A DNA stretch of 64,000 nt from Rhizophagus clarus. Taxonomy: Eukaryota; Glomeromycota; Glomeromycetes; Glomerales; Glomeraceae. Made by a program: the position numbers and the translations under genes. The stretch is from assembly GCA_015698045.1 (NCBI GenBank), contig BLAL01000239.1, positions 1,178,001 to 1,242,000 of the forward strand. Direction: 5' to 3'. This document shows, piece after piece, positions 10,662 through 22,689 of this stretch. The notes beneath the pieces are model-generated. The model saw only the letters and a list, made by a program, of their open reading frames with translations, was not told the origin of the DNA and did no database searches. The stretch's first letter is position 1, and every line of letters starts with the position of its first letter.

Positions 10662-13279
10662 TTATTTTATTTTTTTTTTTTTTCCAAGATCCCGTAAAGC
10701 TTTATTATAAAAAATTCCGTAATACAAAATTACATATAATTGTGCTAAACCCACCCGGCCTGCCAGATGCGACCCAGGAAATGAATTCAAACCCGTAACC
10801 ATGTAACAAATGAATCAGTTATCTAAAAAAAAAAAGGAAATGTATCTAATAAAACTAATCTAACTGCACATACATAAAAGTAAAAGTAAAAGTAAAGCAA
10901 AAATAAATTAATAATAAAATTCTATAAATAAAACCAAAGATAAGATCTATGTTTAATAGTGTAATGGAACAATAAAAATATCCCTCAAAGTCCTATCATC
11001 CCGACCACATCCCAGGTGAAGTGTTCTTTCAATGATCTATACACCCAAGGAAAGAAAAAATATTGTAATTGGCTTGTAGGAACGTGTTAGGGAGAGAGTC
11101 CAGGAATCGTTCTTTTTGGGAGATGATTGGGGTTTAAGTGGTGGGGGAATAAACGGATTATCCAAAATTTCAGTTTTCTTCATATGGGTCATGGGGTGGA
11201 TCCATGAAGTTGAAGCAGGCTCGGGATCATGATAAAGGGCTTGGAGCGTATCCTGCTCGTTGATCTTGATCTTTTGTGTTGCTGCGTAATGTTACGGCTT
11301 CGTTCCCATTTAATAATCAAATCACATCTGGGAACCCACATGTGCTTACGGAATAACGAGATAGTTTTCATTAATATTTTAGCGCCAAGCGTTACCGATT
11401 TCGCGCGTGACCACTGCAATGATTTCCGAATTAAAGTAATGTAATGCAGGTCGAAACGTCCTGAGCAACCCGAATGTAAAAACCAAGTCCATTCATCGGC
11501 GCGAGCTGAGGAGCCTATTAATGATCGTGATAAGCGTTGGAAAGTCGCTAATGATGGCGGTGAGGAATCGTGTTGTGATAATTCTGCGCATGATTCTTCA
11601 ATAAACGTTAAAAGTGAATCATTAATAATTTTCCGTTGACTGTAATTATGATCGCAGGTGATGAGATGGAGAAGGGTCTCGCCTTCCTGGTGGCAATATT
11701 GGTATAATAATTCTTGGTAGAGCTGAGCGACGTTTCAACTGGTTGCCTCATGGAAGCTGATTATGTAGAAGTTTTATGATGAAGCTCCAGAACGAATTAT
11801 GTGATCTCGTCGTGCATTTGAAGTGTTTAACTTGTTTGATAACAAGCCATGTAACGTCCCAATCGTAAAGCTGCGAACGGTCCGTGAATGCACTATTATT
11901 GATTTTTAATTGACTCCATTCGCTATTCGTTTGAAAATTCATGAGGGTTTTGAGGAACTTCCTCAGTTGCTGTTCGATCGGTGTTCCCTGGAATGAGGGC
12001 ATGAACGATAGGTCCTTGTTTCCATGATCAAAAATATTATTGAAGGCAAATTCATGATCTAATCCTTCCTTTGCTAGTTCATCCGCTCGATCATTTCCTG
12101 GATCGCCACTGTGGCCCTTCACCTTATGTAATTGGAGCGTAACATCTTTTTCTTGAATTAGGAGACCTATTTTGTGTAATAACAAAGAATTATTAAAATA
12201 GAGATTTGGCACGTTTCGGAGATTTTAAAAGGATCTTATAGAAAATATTGCTCCGCAACTGTCTGTATAAACGTTAATCGTGCTGTTTCGTGGACTAATT
12301 AAAATGGCTAGCATAATGGCGTAAATTTCTGCTCGAGTCGAAGATGGCCAGTTAAGGATTCGGGAAGTCACTGTAACGTCGGTATAAATTTCTACAAGGC
12401 CTGCACTTTGGGAGTGTTTCCAGATGGGTGAGTTGCTGAGTGGCCTCCTTGAGTATTGTTTCCATTGGAATATCGCCGAAACATTTGGTAATCCACATAT
12501 CGCCATCATTCGATGAGTTAATAAATATGGAGGAGAATTGGAGCGAAGATGAGTTATAAATGATGTCCTGTGCCAGCTGAAGAGGAATGTCTTCCGAAAC
12601 GAGTACGGATGGGACAGGTGAGGTAATGAGCCAATTGGCCTCACTGTCTTTGGCGGTTGCGATAATGTATACTGACGACAAAGGTATCGATAGAGGCTCT
12701 TGCGAGGAATCGGAGATATTGTAAGTATTATTGTGAGGGTTGTATCGTGTAATCTGATACTGAGTAAGCCAAATCGATTTTCCATTCCTATGTTTTTCGT
12801 GAATATGTCCGCAATGCCACGAGTTATTGCATCTAAAAATAACCCATTCTTTGGTTCTGCGATCATTGGAGGGCTGCCTAAAAAGTTGATTAAGAAATCC
12901 GTTGAAGGTGAATGGAAAATATCATGTGTTATTCTGGTGTGTGGATTCGGCATCAGGATGGATTCCAAACGCGAAAACCATTTGGCCTTGGAAACTCGTC
13001 TGGAGATCCTGGATATTGAGCGATATTGTGCCCATGTGATCATAGACGAGCCGTTTCCTGATAAGAGCTGGGAGGAGTATAATAATGGATAGTTATATTG
13101 ACCAAAGGAGATTTACCTGATAGTACCCGGTTTAAAGTGGGGAGTCCAAAGCTCCAGGAGAGGTGTGCCTATCCCTTTAACGATAAAGTGATCTCGATCA
13201 ATTCTATCCAAAGTAATAGTGATGTTCAGATCGTTTACCAAAGTTAAGAGGAAGACTGAAAAATTTTGAGGAGATTCTG
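10662..13279 (-). mobile_element. 5'-truncated LINE (RNase H and C-terminal part)
   Basis: Read on the minus strand this is the 3' portion of a non-LTR retrotransposon ORF2. From 13279 it reads NFSVFLLTLVNDLN and ITITLDRIDRDH (end of the RT region). Then comes an RNase H domain: VEIYTDV, RAEIYAIMLAI, NVYTDS (12225-13043), and LHKVKGHSGDPGNDRADELAKEG (11748-12212). A CHQEGETLLHLITCDH zinc-binding tail follows, then a basic C-terminus. The 3' end is a poly(A) tract seen as T-run 10662-10683. Several stops and frameshifts break the frame. The 5' end stops exactly where arm B of the 537-bp repeat begins. The C-terminus KWERSRNIT resembles AWEKARNIT of the larger LINE at 38.5-55.9 kb, so the two are related. 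Confidence 0.8.
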
Positions 13280-13816
13280 TCTTCAACAATCTTTATATGC
13301 ACTATTATTATATTCTTCAGATTTAATAAAATATTATTGTAATCTTTTATGAGTGTGAAAGTTATAACCAATAGCTTGTACAAAGGAACAGGAGAAATTT
13401 TAAAGTTGTATACCACCAGATATTGCTAGATTCATACAATACACGCTATTATTAAATATACTTTATCGTTATATAAAATTAAAATAAGTAATTGTGTGAT
13501 GTTCGTAACGTTTATTTTTAAATTTATTTTTTAAAAATTTTTATAGGTTTAATTTGTACTTATTAAATTAATTTATAAAAAAATTAAAATTTCAGAATCA
13601 TCTAACATGATTATTTAAATTGTAGTAGCAATACACATTGTACTACAATATCTACAGTATATATACTGTATATATATTGCATTTTACCAATTTTAATATA
13701 TGATATCATAAGATAGCAAATGATTAATTTGCACTGGTTTCCGATCCAAAATTTTACTTCTTGAAATTAATTTATTAATTTATTTTAAGTAATTATATTT
13801 TTGTTTTATATTATAA
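13280..13816 (-). repeat. 537-bp inverted repeat, arm B
   Basis: Reverse complement of 2074-2610 over the full 537 bp. In the sense direction of the neighbouring LINE, the copy sits immediately 5' of the LINE breakpoint with no intervening base. Arm B is therefore fused head-on to a retrotransposed sequence, while arm A is not associated with a LINE. Confidence 0.85.
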
Positions 13817-13825
13817 CCCTATAAG

Positions 13826-14275
13826 AAATGTGTATACGGGAATGACACGTTTTGTATACTTTTGAGATACGTTTTTAGCAATTCCGTATAAAAATTCCGT
13901 ATATTTAATAAGTAATTCATTCTTGGATGTTTTTTTAAAAAATTAGCATATACGGAAAAAATCAGTGTATACGGAATTTGTAAGGAATTTTTGAACTTCA
14001 TCTTTTAATAATGAAATCTAAATACGAAAAATGATCATTTTGTATACGTTTTTAGAGATTCCGTATAAAATTCTGTATATTTAATAAGTAATTTGTTTCC
14101 GAATGCTGTTTTTTAAAAAAAAATTAATAAATCCATATATACGGAATTTATAAGGAATTTTTGAACTTCATCTTTTAATAATTTCCTATAAAAAAATCTA
14201 AATACAAAAAATGTATACGTTTTTTTGGAGATTCTGTATAAATTCCGTATATTTAATGTTTTTAATGTAATTTGT
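13826..14275. repeat. imperfect tandem repeat of CCGTATA/TATACGG-rich units
   Basis: Two and a half units of about 170 bp share the blocks TTCCGTATATTTAATAAGTA, TATACGGAATTTNTAAGGAA and TTTTTGAACTTCATCTTTTA. Each unit contains CCGTATA and TATACGG in inverted orientation, so each can fold back. A related single piece lies at 35405-35620. Confidence 0.6.
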
Positions 14276-15443
14276 ATATGGAAATAATAATAATATATAC
14301 TGAATTTTTAAAACTATAATATACAAAATTTTTATTTTCAAAAACATCAAAAACATTAAAGTTTAGATTATTTAAAAACAATATAAAATTATATATATTT
14401 AATATTTATAGCACGCATCTTTATTTTTTTTTTTATTGTTAAAGACCGTAACACGTATCTTTATTTTATTTATTTAATGTTATGACCAGTATCACGTATC
14501 TTTATTAATTTCAAAATTAGGGTGTTACTACAAGAACCCTTATCACGTGATTTAACAAAATTATAATTATTACGAAAAATTATATTATCATTATTCTAAA
14601 AAAAAAAAAAATAAAACATTAGTGAATGCTTTATTAAAAAATATACAATGAATATTTTATATAATTACATTAAAACACTTCATCAACTTGGTATTGCAGT
14701 CAGATATTACTTTCCAAACTGAAATCTAGCTACTCAAAATCTAAAAAAGAAATGTGAACCATTTGTAAACATTTTGCTTAAAAATAAAATAAATGTAAAA
14801 ATGAAATAAAAAATACCTGGTTCTTTTAAATAAGGAATTGTTTTAAAAAAACTTGTTTACTCACATAATAAGACCCCAGATTGCTAATTTCATTTTTCAT
14901 TAGAAAATTATTTACATAACAAAAATTATAAAAAAAAAAGTCCAACACTAGAAAATATAAAGAAAAAATGCCCACCCTCCACAATTGGACAAAAAAAAGT
15001 TTGCTCCAATCAAACGTGTCCAACCCCAATTGGACGAGAAAAAAAAAAATATGAAAAAAATTAACCCTAACATTCAACACAGAAAATTATAAAAATATAT
15101 AATAAAGTTTGATTTTTATCCCCTTCAAATTCTTTTTTTTTTTTTTTTTTGAAAAAAAATTTTTTAGCACCCAATCCAGAAAAATTAAAATTGATTTTTT
15201 GTCCCCTTCAATTTTTTTTTTTTTTTTAAAAAAAAATTTTTAACGTCTAATCCAGAAAATTATAAAAAAAAAATATATAAAAAAAGTTTGACTAATTTTA
15301 GTCACGAAAAAAAAAAAATTTTTTTTTCTTCAATTTCATAAAAAAAAAAAAAAAAAACTAAAAAAAAAAAAAATTTGCAGATTCTATTCAAAATTAAAAA
15401 GGTTAATTAAAATTAAGTTTTTAAATTTTATATTTTGAAAATT
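14276..15443. other. low-complexity AT-rich stretch
   Basis: Dominated by A and T runs. Degenerate units such as CCNATTGGACNA (14985-15040) and repeated AATTATAAAAAAAAAATATA blocks (15080-15280) occur. No gene is supported. Confidence 0.5.
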
Positions 15444-16515
15444 TTACTTACAAGATTTAAGCCGCCATGGCTCTTTGGACTTCTTATTTTTACAATCCTT
15501 TGCTACATGGTTATTACTTTGCCAGCAGTGCACACAAAAACCTTTGTAATTTTCTGGAATACTGGGGCAACTGTGCAGCCAATGATCTTTTTTGCAGTAC
15601 AAGCAAATTAATTTATCTGTTTTTATAATTTTTAAATTTTATTAAATAAATAGTGTAATCTATTTTATATTAAAAATTGATAAATTGATAAATTTTATTA
15701 CCGTGCTGCTTTGGTAAGAGTTCTTGTTGCTATTGCTGCTGCTGCTGCAGCTGTTGTTGATATTGTTGGTGTAGCTGCTGCAGTTGTGATTGATGTTGTT
15801 ACTGTAGCTGCTGCAGCTGTGATTGATGTTGTTGCTGTAGCTGCTGCAGCTGTAGTTGGTGTTGTTGCTGCTGTTGCGTTGTTGTTGGTATCATTGTCAT
15901 TAGTATCGTTGTCGTCATTACTGATGATATGGCTGTTGATACAGCCGCTGAAGTGGGTACGATAACTAATTATAAAATAGAAATTTTTACATTTGTTAGA
16001 TATTTTTATAAAGATATTAGCAAATTATAATTATAGACATGTGATATACAATGAAAAATAAAAAAGTTGTGACACAGGTGACAGAGAGTATGGTAACATT
16101 GCATACGTGACAAATAAATTATTTTTTATATAAAATAATAAAATTTACCGATACTGAAACCTATTGATGGTTTAAAGAACGAAGTCCCAAATACAGGCCT
16201 CTTGAATATAGGTCTTTCGACCACAGGAGTTGTTGGAGTTGTTGACCTATTTGGTTTATTTATTACAGGTTAAAAAAAGAAACATATTTTTAAAATTATA
16301 ATTAAAGATTTTTCTTTTATTTTTATTATATATAATTATCTTACTTACCATGAAATATTATTTTTATTATTGTAAATAGCGTTTAAGGTGTCCTTATGGA
16401 CATTTCTCATCGCTTCACCCATCCCTTTACTTAATTCTTGAGTTGTTATTTTAAGGGCCTTCAATGTAATTTCATCTTCCTCTGTTTCCTCCAATTTTCG
16501 TTTGTTGGAAAACAT
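15444..16515 (-). pseudogene. Q-rich protein with two CCHC-like zinc knuckles, four exons
   Basis: Exons on the complement are 16349-16515, 16149-16246, 15702-15965 and 15444-15616. All junctions are GT-AG and all phases agree (702 nt in total), which strongly supports one real gene. Exon 1 is an acidic/helical start (MFSNKRKLEETEEDEITLK). Exon 2 reads STTPTTPVVERPIFKRPVFG. Exon 3 encodes a Thr-rich then Gln-rich tract (QQQQQHQLQLQQLQ). Exon 4 carries CLYCKKDHWLHSC and CVHCWQSNNHVAKDC, two knuckles with spacing C-x2-C-x3-H-x4-C and C-x2-C-x5-H-x4-C, suggesting nucleic-acid binding. The Gln frame has two in-frame stops, both one transition away from CAA/CAG, so this copy is probably dead. The multi-intron structure argues against a retroelement gag. 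Confidence 0.6.
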
Positions 16516-16559
16516 TTTTATCGATAGAGCAAGGAAAGCGGGTAAGGAGAGGAGTATCG

Positions 16560-16640
16560 TATTTTTTTTTTTTTTTATAATCATGATTTTTTTTCTTTTT
16601 TTTTCTTTTTTTTTCTTTTTTTTTATAAAGCATGATTTTT
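16560..16640. repeat. T-rich microsatellite (TTTTTTTTC)n
   Basis: Runs of eight to thirteen T separated by single C, just 5' of the zinc-knuckle gene. Low-complexity tract only. Confidence 0.7.
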
Positions 16641-16689
16641 TTTTCTTGTGCAAAAAAAAAAATCGTGGTAGATTTTTAAATTAGGGAAT

Positions 16690-16900
16690 AGTCCACTATT
16701 TTATAGTATTTTAAGAAAATCTTGATGCAATGATTGATTATCTAAAGATTGAAAGTATAATAAACTTAACCATATTAAGGTCAATGACATAGCCATAAAA
16801 ATCAATTGCATAGTATTGGCATAGCCCACTTGACTATTTAAGAAATCGAATTGTCATAAGCCCACTTAAAATAAAATCAAAAATTTAATAGTACAATAAC
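16690..16900. repeat. dispersed CATAGCCCACTTGACTATTT-like motifs
   Basis: The motifs AATAGTCCACTATTTTATAG, CATAGCCCACTTGACTATTT and CATAAGCCCACTTAAAAT recur within 200 bp downstream of the Tnp2 gene. They could be subterminal repeats of its element. No matching inverted terminus was found on the other side of the gene. Confidence 0.3.
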
Positions 16901-16955
16901 GTAGCCAACAGAAAAATATTTTATAATAATATTAAAAAAATTATTATTAAATTTA

Positions 16956-19688
16956 TTAAATTCTTTTTTTATCTAAAATATAATATAAATTTTCAATTTT
17001 AAAAAATCTCACGCATCTATCTATGTCAATAACTTCAATAAACTGAAAACCACCAAATTTGTTAAAATATATCAGCCCATAATTATCTTCTTCATATTTA
17101 TCAATTTTTCGAATATAAGCAAATATACGTTCCAATTCATTATACCTATGCATAATGAAGTATTCTATTTCACCAAATATTTCTTTTACTTCAAGTTCTG
17201 GTAATATATTGGAAAAATGAGCGTATTTATCAACAGTTATGTTTATCTAATATAAAAATAAATTAGTATATTTTTGTAATAATATAGCATTTAAAAATAT
17301 AATTTCATTTACCGCAACTGAATAATTGTTTCTATTTTTTATTTTATCTTTTGTCACCCATTTAGAACTTATAATATGACCATCTTTACATAGTTTACCG
17401 TATTTTCTTACAATAGGAGAGAAATTCTATGTATGGGCATTATATATGCATGTTAGTTTCATTGTTATATCGATCAATTCTTGTGTTATTGTAACATACC
17501 TCAATTTGATTTACATTTATATCATAAATAGCAGAATAAGTTTCTTTTAATTTTTTTAATTCTGCTTGTGTTAAAGTATATTGTTTTGATGGAGAATAAA
17601 TTTCATATTCTTTATATAAAGGAGAAGCAAAAACTATATGAGATGGCCATTTCTTTTCTTCTTTTTGAGGGAAGATATATTTACAAACTTCTTTATTATA
17701 TTTTAAAAGATTAAATCGTTCATATAGAACAAGATTATTCCAAAGATTTGCATAAGGATGTAATTGTGATTTAACTAATGGAATTAGCATACCACACATC
17801 CTCTCCATTGGAAATTGCCAATATCCTCTACATGGACCAAAATCTTCTATACTTTCAGCTACATGTAATAAATAATGAAAGGATATTAAAAATATGTTTG
17901 ATCGATCTTTATTATCAACTTTTGCATAATCTCTATATTAAAAAAATATTAGTGTTTATTAGTATTATTAATATGAATAAAAAATTTATGAAAAATGAAA
18001 TTAAATTATTTACTTTACTATATGTTTGTAAAAGGTTGATAATTTTTTTTCTATTATTTTTTTATCATCATGAGATATTGACGACTGCATGCATAAATGT
18101 ACCGCTGTAACAAATTTATTCCAACCTTTAACATATCTGAAATATTAAAAAGAAATATTTAATCATTAAATATTAATAATTTAAACTAAATCATTAAACT
18201 TACTTGGCCAGCAAAAAAGTTTTAATAAGTGAAACTGAATAAAGAGTTATCCAATTTGCCCATTCTTCAGCTTTATATCCTGCATTATGTTTGAATATGT
18301 TTCGAGGAGGTCTTCCGAACACTAAAAGCATTCCCTTTTTATTATTTTGCATTAAGATACCGATTACATCCCAAGAAGATTTTGATATGGCAAAAGGCGT
18401 TGCATTCAAATCATCATCTTTGAAAAAATGAGCAGACCACAGCTTAAACATTTGAGGTGCAATATTTTCAAAGAATAAATGCATGATGTCAATGGGAAAT
18501 GATCTAGGAAATTTAATTGATGACAATTCAAACAAGATGCTTTTGCCTTTAATTCCTAAAATTAAATATATAAGAGTTATATATAGATAGTAATTTAATG
18601 ATAAAATATATTAAAGCATTTACCATATTTTCTTATTAATATTTCTTTTTCTTTATTAGTAGTTGCAGCTTCTATCTCATTAATATATCCAATCCAATCT
18701 GAATGATCTTTATTTATACAATTTTGCTTAGGAGGAAAATAAATATGCTTATGTTTTTGCGAATAAACTCCTTCAATATTGCAAATTCTACAACCATGGT
18801 ACGAATTATGACCGGTAATATTCATTATTTTTGTAAGAGCTGGGATATCACCAGTCCATGTAATTATATGAGCATGAAGTAGGAATTCACATTTAGTACG
18901 TGCATCATAACAGGTAATTCCTTCTAAAAATAAAAATTTGTTAATATAATTTTTAAATAATAATTATTAAAAAATTCTTACTTTCTAACTCTTTCATCTC
19001 ATCAATAAATGGTCGTAAAAATGTATTAAAATCTTTTGGTTGGTTTGGACCAGGAATTAAAAAAGGAACTAACAAATTTTCTTTTTTTACCCTTAAGGAA
19101 GGATGGAGATTATTATTTATTATAAGAAATAACTAACAATCATCAGTTTTTTGTTTAAATATTTGATACCCATCACATGAAGCTGTGAATGCAACATCTC
19201 TTTTATCTTTAAATAAATTATCCTTTTTAGTAAGTTCCTTATAAATTTTTCCATCAAAGATATCATCCAAATTATCATCATTTTTATTTATATTGTATTT
19301 ATGACGATAAAGTAATTCTTTTGCCCTAGTTTCGCCTTATATTGTATCATTAATCTATCTATTATTGAAAGATATGGCATAATTTTCTTTGCTTTCCCCC
19401 TAGCATCTAACCTAGTAGACTCGCATATTGGACAACTTTGATAAGATTTATATCGTCCTGCATAACAAATACAAGAATTTTCACACATATCATAAAACAC
19501 TGGAATTAATCCTGTTGTTTCTTTTAAGTATTTTTTAACTTTATATAAGCTTATATTCTTTGTTGCAAATACTTTCATTATATCATCAAATGCAGATTCA
19601 GTGAAATTATATAAAGATTTCAAATACAATAATTTCAATCCTTCAATCATTTTTTCAGAAATATCAGTTTTGTCATCAACACACATTG

Positions 19689-19719
<31 letters not shown>

Positions 19720-20184
19720 GTCATCATCATTGTCATCATCATCATCATCATCATTCTTTTCATTAATATCGTCATAGTTCTCTCGATTATCATCATCATT
19801 GTTTTCTTCATTATCATCATCATTATAATCAGAGTAATATTCATTATCATCCTCATTAAAATTAACACTCTCATTATAATAATACTCATCATTTACATTA
19901 TCTTCTGTATGTAAATTTATATCCTTTTCTTTTTGTAAATGTATATACTCTTCTGCGTATAGATTCGTATCCTCTTCTGCATATAGATTCATATTTTCTT
20001 CTCCTATATATTGAATAATATCCCCTTCTATTTGTTGACTCGTAACATCCAAATTTTCATCTTTTGCCAAATATTCTTGCATTTTTAAATGATGGCGATT
20101 AAATGTGTTCTGATTTAACTATACGCCATTAGCATCTTCTTTTAAGCAAAATGCGCATTTACATAACATATTTTTGTCTGACAT
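16956..20184 (-). pseudogene. tnp2: Tnp2-family (CACTA/En-Spm) transposase, multi-exon, decayed
   Basis: The start at 20184 reads MSDKNMLCKCAFCLKEDANG, then an acidic region with a poly-Asp tract. The Tnp2 core follows: YDMCENSCICYAGRYKSYQSC, CPICESTRLDARGKAKKIMPYL, PFLIPGPNQPKDFNTFLRPF, LLHAHIITWTGDIPAL, HNSYHGCRICNIEGVY and PIDIMHLFFENI. The middle exons are about 18982-20184, 18624-18923, 18204-18555 and from 18136 downward. Later exons around 17508-17938 (GYWQFPMERMCGML), 17310-17430 and 16956-17250 complete the protein. Introns are 55-70 bp, GT-AG. Decay: a TAG at 20119-20121, a frameshift near 19310, and a TAG at 19133-19135 in place of the conserved Trp. It is therefore no longer a functional source of transposase. 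It is the only transposase gene in the window and belongs to the superfamily of the two CACTA-type elements nearby. Confidence 0.85.
19680..19765 (-). repeat. GAT/GAC trinucleotide tract encoding poly-Asp
   Basis: ATC/GTC repeats on the plus strand encode a run of Asp with one Asn in the acidic N-terminal region of the Tnp2 protein. Confidence 0.8.
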
Positions 20185-20960
20185 GGTAAAAAAAAATTAA
20201 GTTATAATAGTAGTATATAAACAATTGAGAAACATAAAATTTGATCTATCAAGATGAATAAATTATGGACCTTTAAATAAGAAATTTAGATTAGTAAATT
20301 AATGATCGATATTAACAATTTAAAGTTTAATTAAAAAAAAATCAACATATCTTAATAATAATAATTCGGTTGTTTATTTTTTTTAAAGTTCGAAATGTTT
20401 CGTCCGAACTTTCAATTTTTGACCAAAATCCTAATTTAGAAAGATCTTCAAAATATTATTTGAACTTTGCCCGAAAATGCATTTTAAATCTGAAATCAAA
20501 TTTGGAAACTCCAAATTTTTTGATATTAATAATCCAATTCAATTAAAAAGCTTCTTTATATACTTTTAAATATGCATGTTTTGATCAATAATATAAGGTT
20601 AATATATTATTTTGAATCAAATACACGTGTATGTTCACTGCATTTATTATAACATAATAGATCGTCTTATCAACATGACATAATATTCATTTTAATTCGC
20701 TAAATAAAGAAACTTTACTCGAACCTTGTACTTAAGTCGAATGCATGTGTACATAATTATTATTATTATTTTTTTTTAAGCAAGCCAGCTTGCGATTTAT
20801 TGAATAAAATAATTAAGATGGTATAAAAAATAAAAGTAAACAAATAAATTGTAAGTGCAGAAAAAAAAAAAATAAAATAAAATAAAATAATCAGATAAAA
20901 TATAAAATAGAAAATTTAAAAAAAAAAATAAAAAATAAATGAGATAAAAAATATCTAATA
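20185..20960. other. intergenic stretch between the Tnp2 gene and the Myb/SANT gene
   Basis: AT-rich, with a small imperfect hairpin (AAAGTTCGAAATG/CGTCCGAACTTTC near 20390). No CACTA-type terminus, in particular no TAGTG end, was found here. Confidence 0.4.
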
Positions 20961-21107
20961 TCAATAACGTCGGGAATAGTGAGAATGGTGGTGACGATGG
21001 GAATGATGGTAGGAAGATCGAGAATGAGAGCGCCTGTGCTCACAGCTGTGTTCACGGTGGTGGGGTCTATGGTAGGGGGATCGGGAGTGATAGCGCCTGC
21101 GCTCTCT

Positions 21108-21490
21108 CACTGGTCAAAATCGATGCTATCGGGTACATATCGGGTACATATCGGGTACCTAATATGTACCCGATATGTGTGAAATATGTGTATGCTATTT
21201 AATAATACTACACATATCGAGTACCCGATATGTACCCGTCGGATGCAGAAAATCGGTGACATATAACGTACATATCGGGTACATTTCTCATACATATTGG
21301 GTAGTTAAATATCGGTTACATATCATAGATTTATTGGGTACCCGATATATTTTAAAAAAATATCAGACAGATATTATACACTTATCGGATAGTGCTAATA
21401 AGTATCCTATATATACCCGATATGTATCCTATTTGTATTTGAAATATAAGCATAATTTCATAATTTTCACACATATCGGATAGCCGAAAA
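21108..21490. repeat. left subterminal array of TATCGGGTAC repeats
   Basis: At least ten copies of ATCGGGTAC or its complement GTACCCGAT, with variants, many as palindromic pairs (GGGTACCCGATA). Subterminal repeats in CACTA elements are the usual binding sites for the element's accessory DNA-binding protein; here that role is inferred. Confidence 0.8.
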
Positions 21491-21699
21491 GTATAGCATT
21501 TATGGGGCATTAATAGTAGTAGATTTATAATTTAAATACAATTGTAATTTAAAAGTAATTTAATTCATTTAATTGTAATTACTGAAAGTTTTATTTATAT
21601 TTTCAATCGATAATAAAAAAAATATTATACAAAAAATATTATAAAAAAAATTCACTACTCTTTACACAAATTTACAATTAATGTTCACTTGTTTGCTTG

Positions 21700-22192
21700 T
21701 TTTCATTTCATTATATCTATTTAATTTGAAAGAAAGTAAAATGTTAGTAATAAAAGTGTTAGTATGAATATTAGTAGAAGTGTTAGCAAAAGAAAAGGAA
21801 CGTTAATAAAAAAATTTTTACATTAGAAAGTGTTAGTATTAATGTTAGTATGAAAGTTAGTAGAAGTAGAAAAGGAACGTCAATAAAAAAAAAATATAAA
21901 GTATAAGTATTAATGTTAGTGTTAATGTTAGTAGAAGTGTTAGTAAAAGTAAGAAATAAAAAATGTTTAACAGTAGAACATTGTTAGTAGGAACGTTAGT
22001 AGGAGGAAACACATTAGAAAAAAATATTAGTAAGAGTGTTAACAGGATGGAAAAAGAAATTTCAACAAAAAATGTACCTTTGTATTTATTTTTTAGAAAA
22101 ACCAATAAAGTAAAAAACTCGATAGTAGAACATTGTTTAGGACGTTAGTGAGAAGAAATACATTGGAAAAATATATTAATAAGAGTGTTAAG
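21700..22192. repeat. GTTAGTA-rich degenerate minisatellite
   Basis: Many copies of GTTAGTA and TTAGTAGAAG interspersed with AAAGT. The segment 21962-22110 shares blocks (TAGTAGAACATTGTT, AAAGAAATTTCAACAAAAAA) with the tandem units that follow. No gene is supported; open frames on either strand are low-complexity. Confidence 0.6.
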
Positions 22193-22618
22193 AATAACAT
22201 AATAATGGGAAAAGAAATTTCAACAAAAAATATACCTTTATCTTTATTTTTTAGACAAAAACAATAAAGTAAAAATTTGAGAGAGAGAGAAAAAAGTTTT
22301 GAAAAAAAAAAAAAAACGATAAATAAATAATTAAATCGTGATCGTGCAATCACATGATCAACAAAATTATCAATTTTTATTGGTTATTTGGGTAATATTA
22401 TAAATAACATAATAATGGGAAAAGAAATTTCAACAAAAAATATACCTTTATCTTTATTTTTTAGACAAAACAATAAAGTAAAAATTTGAGAGAGAGAGAA
22501 AAAGTTTTTGGAAAAAAAAAAAAAAAAAAAATACGATAAATAAATAATTAAATCATGATCGTGCAATCACATGATCAACAAAATTATCAATTTTTATTGG
22601 TTATTTGGGTAATATTAT
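22193..22618. repeat. tandem duplication, period 210 bp, inside the CACTA element
   Basis: Two near-identical copies start at 22193 and 22403 (AATAACATAATAATGGGAAA) and end with TTATTTGGGTAATATTAT. They differ mainly in the length of an A-run. The near identity implies recent duplication. Confidence 0.85.
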
Positions 22619-22689
22619 ATTCAGCCACATCAGCCACAAAATCGGTCACCTATCGAATACACAAGTCAATATTAGCGAAGAAGCACAAA

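Noticed and set aside
10740-10830. tRNA-like piece (GAATTCAAACCCG then A-run), possible SINE
   Set aside because: No A box or foldable cloverleaf; it fits the 3' UTR of the minus-strand LINE.
13204-13416. 70-codon minus-strand frame crossing the repeat/LINE junction
   Set aside because: It spans the breakpoint at 13279/13280; the LINE frame is a different one, so this frame is accidental.
15711-15965. Ala/Val-rich plus-strand frame
   Set aside because: Antisense shadow of the CAG/CAA tract in exon 3 of the zinc-knuckle gene.
19647-19892. Met-rich minus-strand frame
   Set aside because: Frame shadow of the GAT-repeat acidic tract of the Tnp2 gene.
16690-20960. CACTATTTTATAG near 16693 as a CACTA terminus of the Tnp2 element
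   Set aside because: No inverted counterpart found between 20185 and 20960.
21857-22566. Minus-strand Leu/Phe-rich frames in the CACTG element
   Set aside because: Low-complexity complement of GTTAGTA and A-rich repeats, duplicated with the 210-bp unit; no splice or start support.
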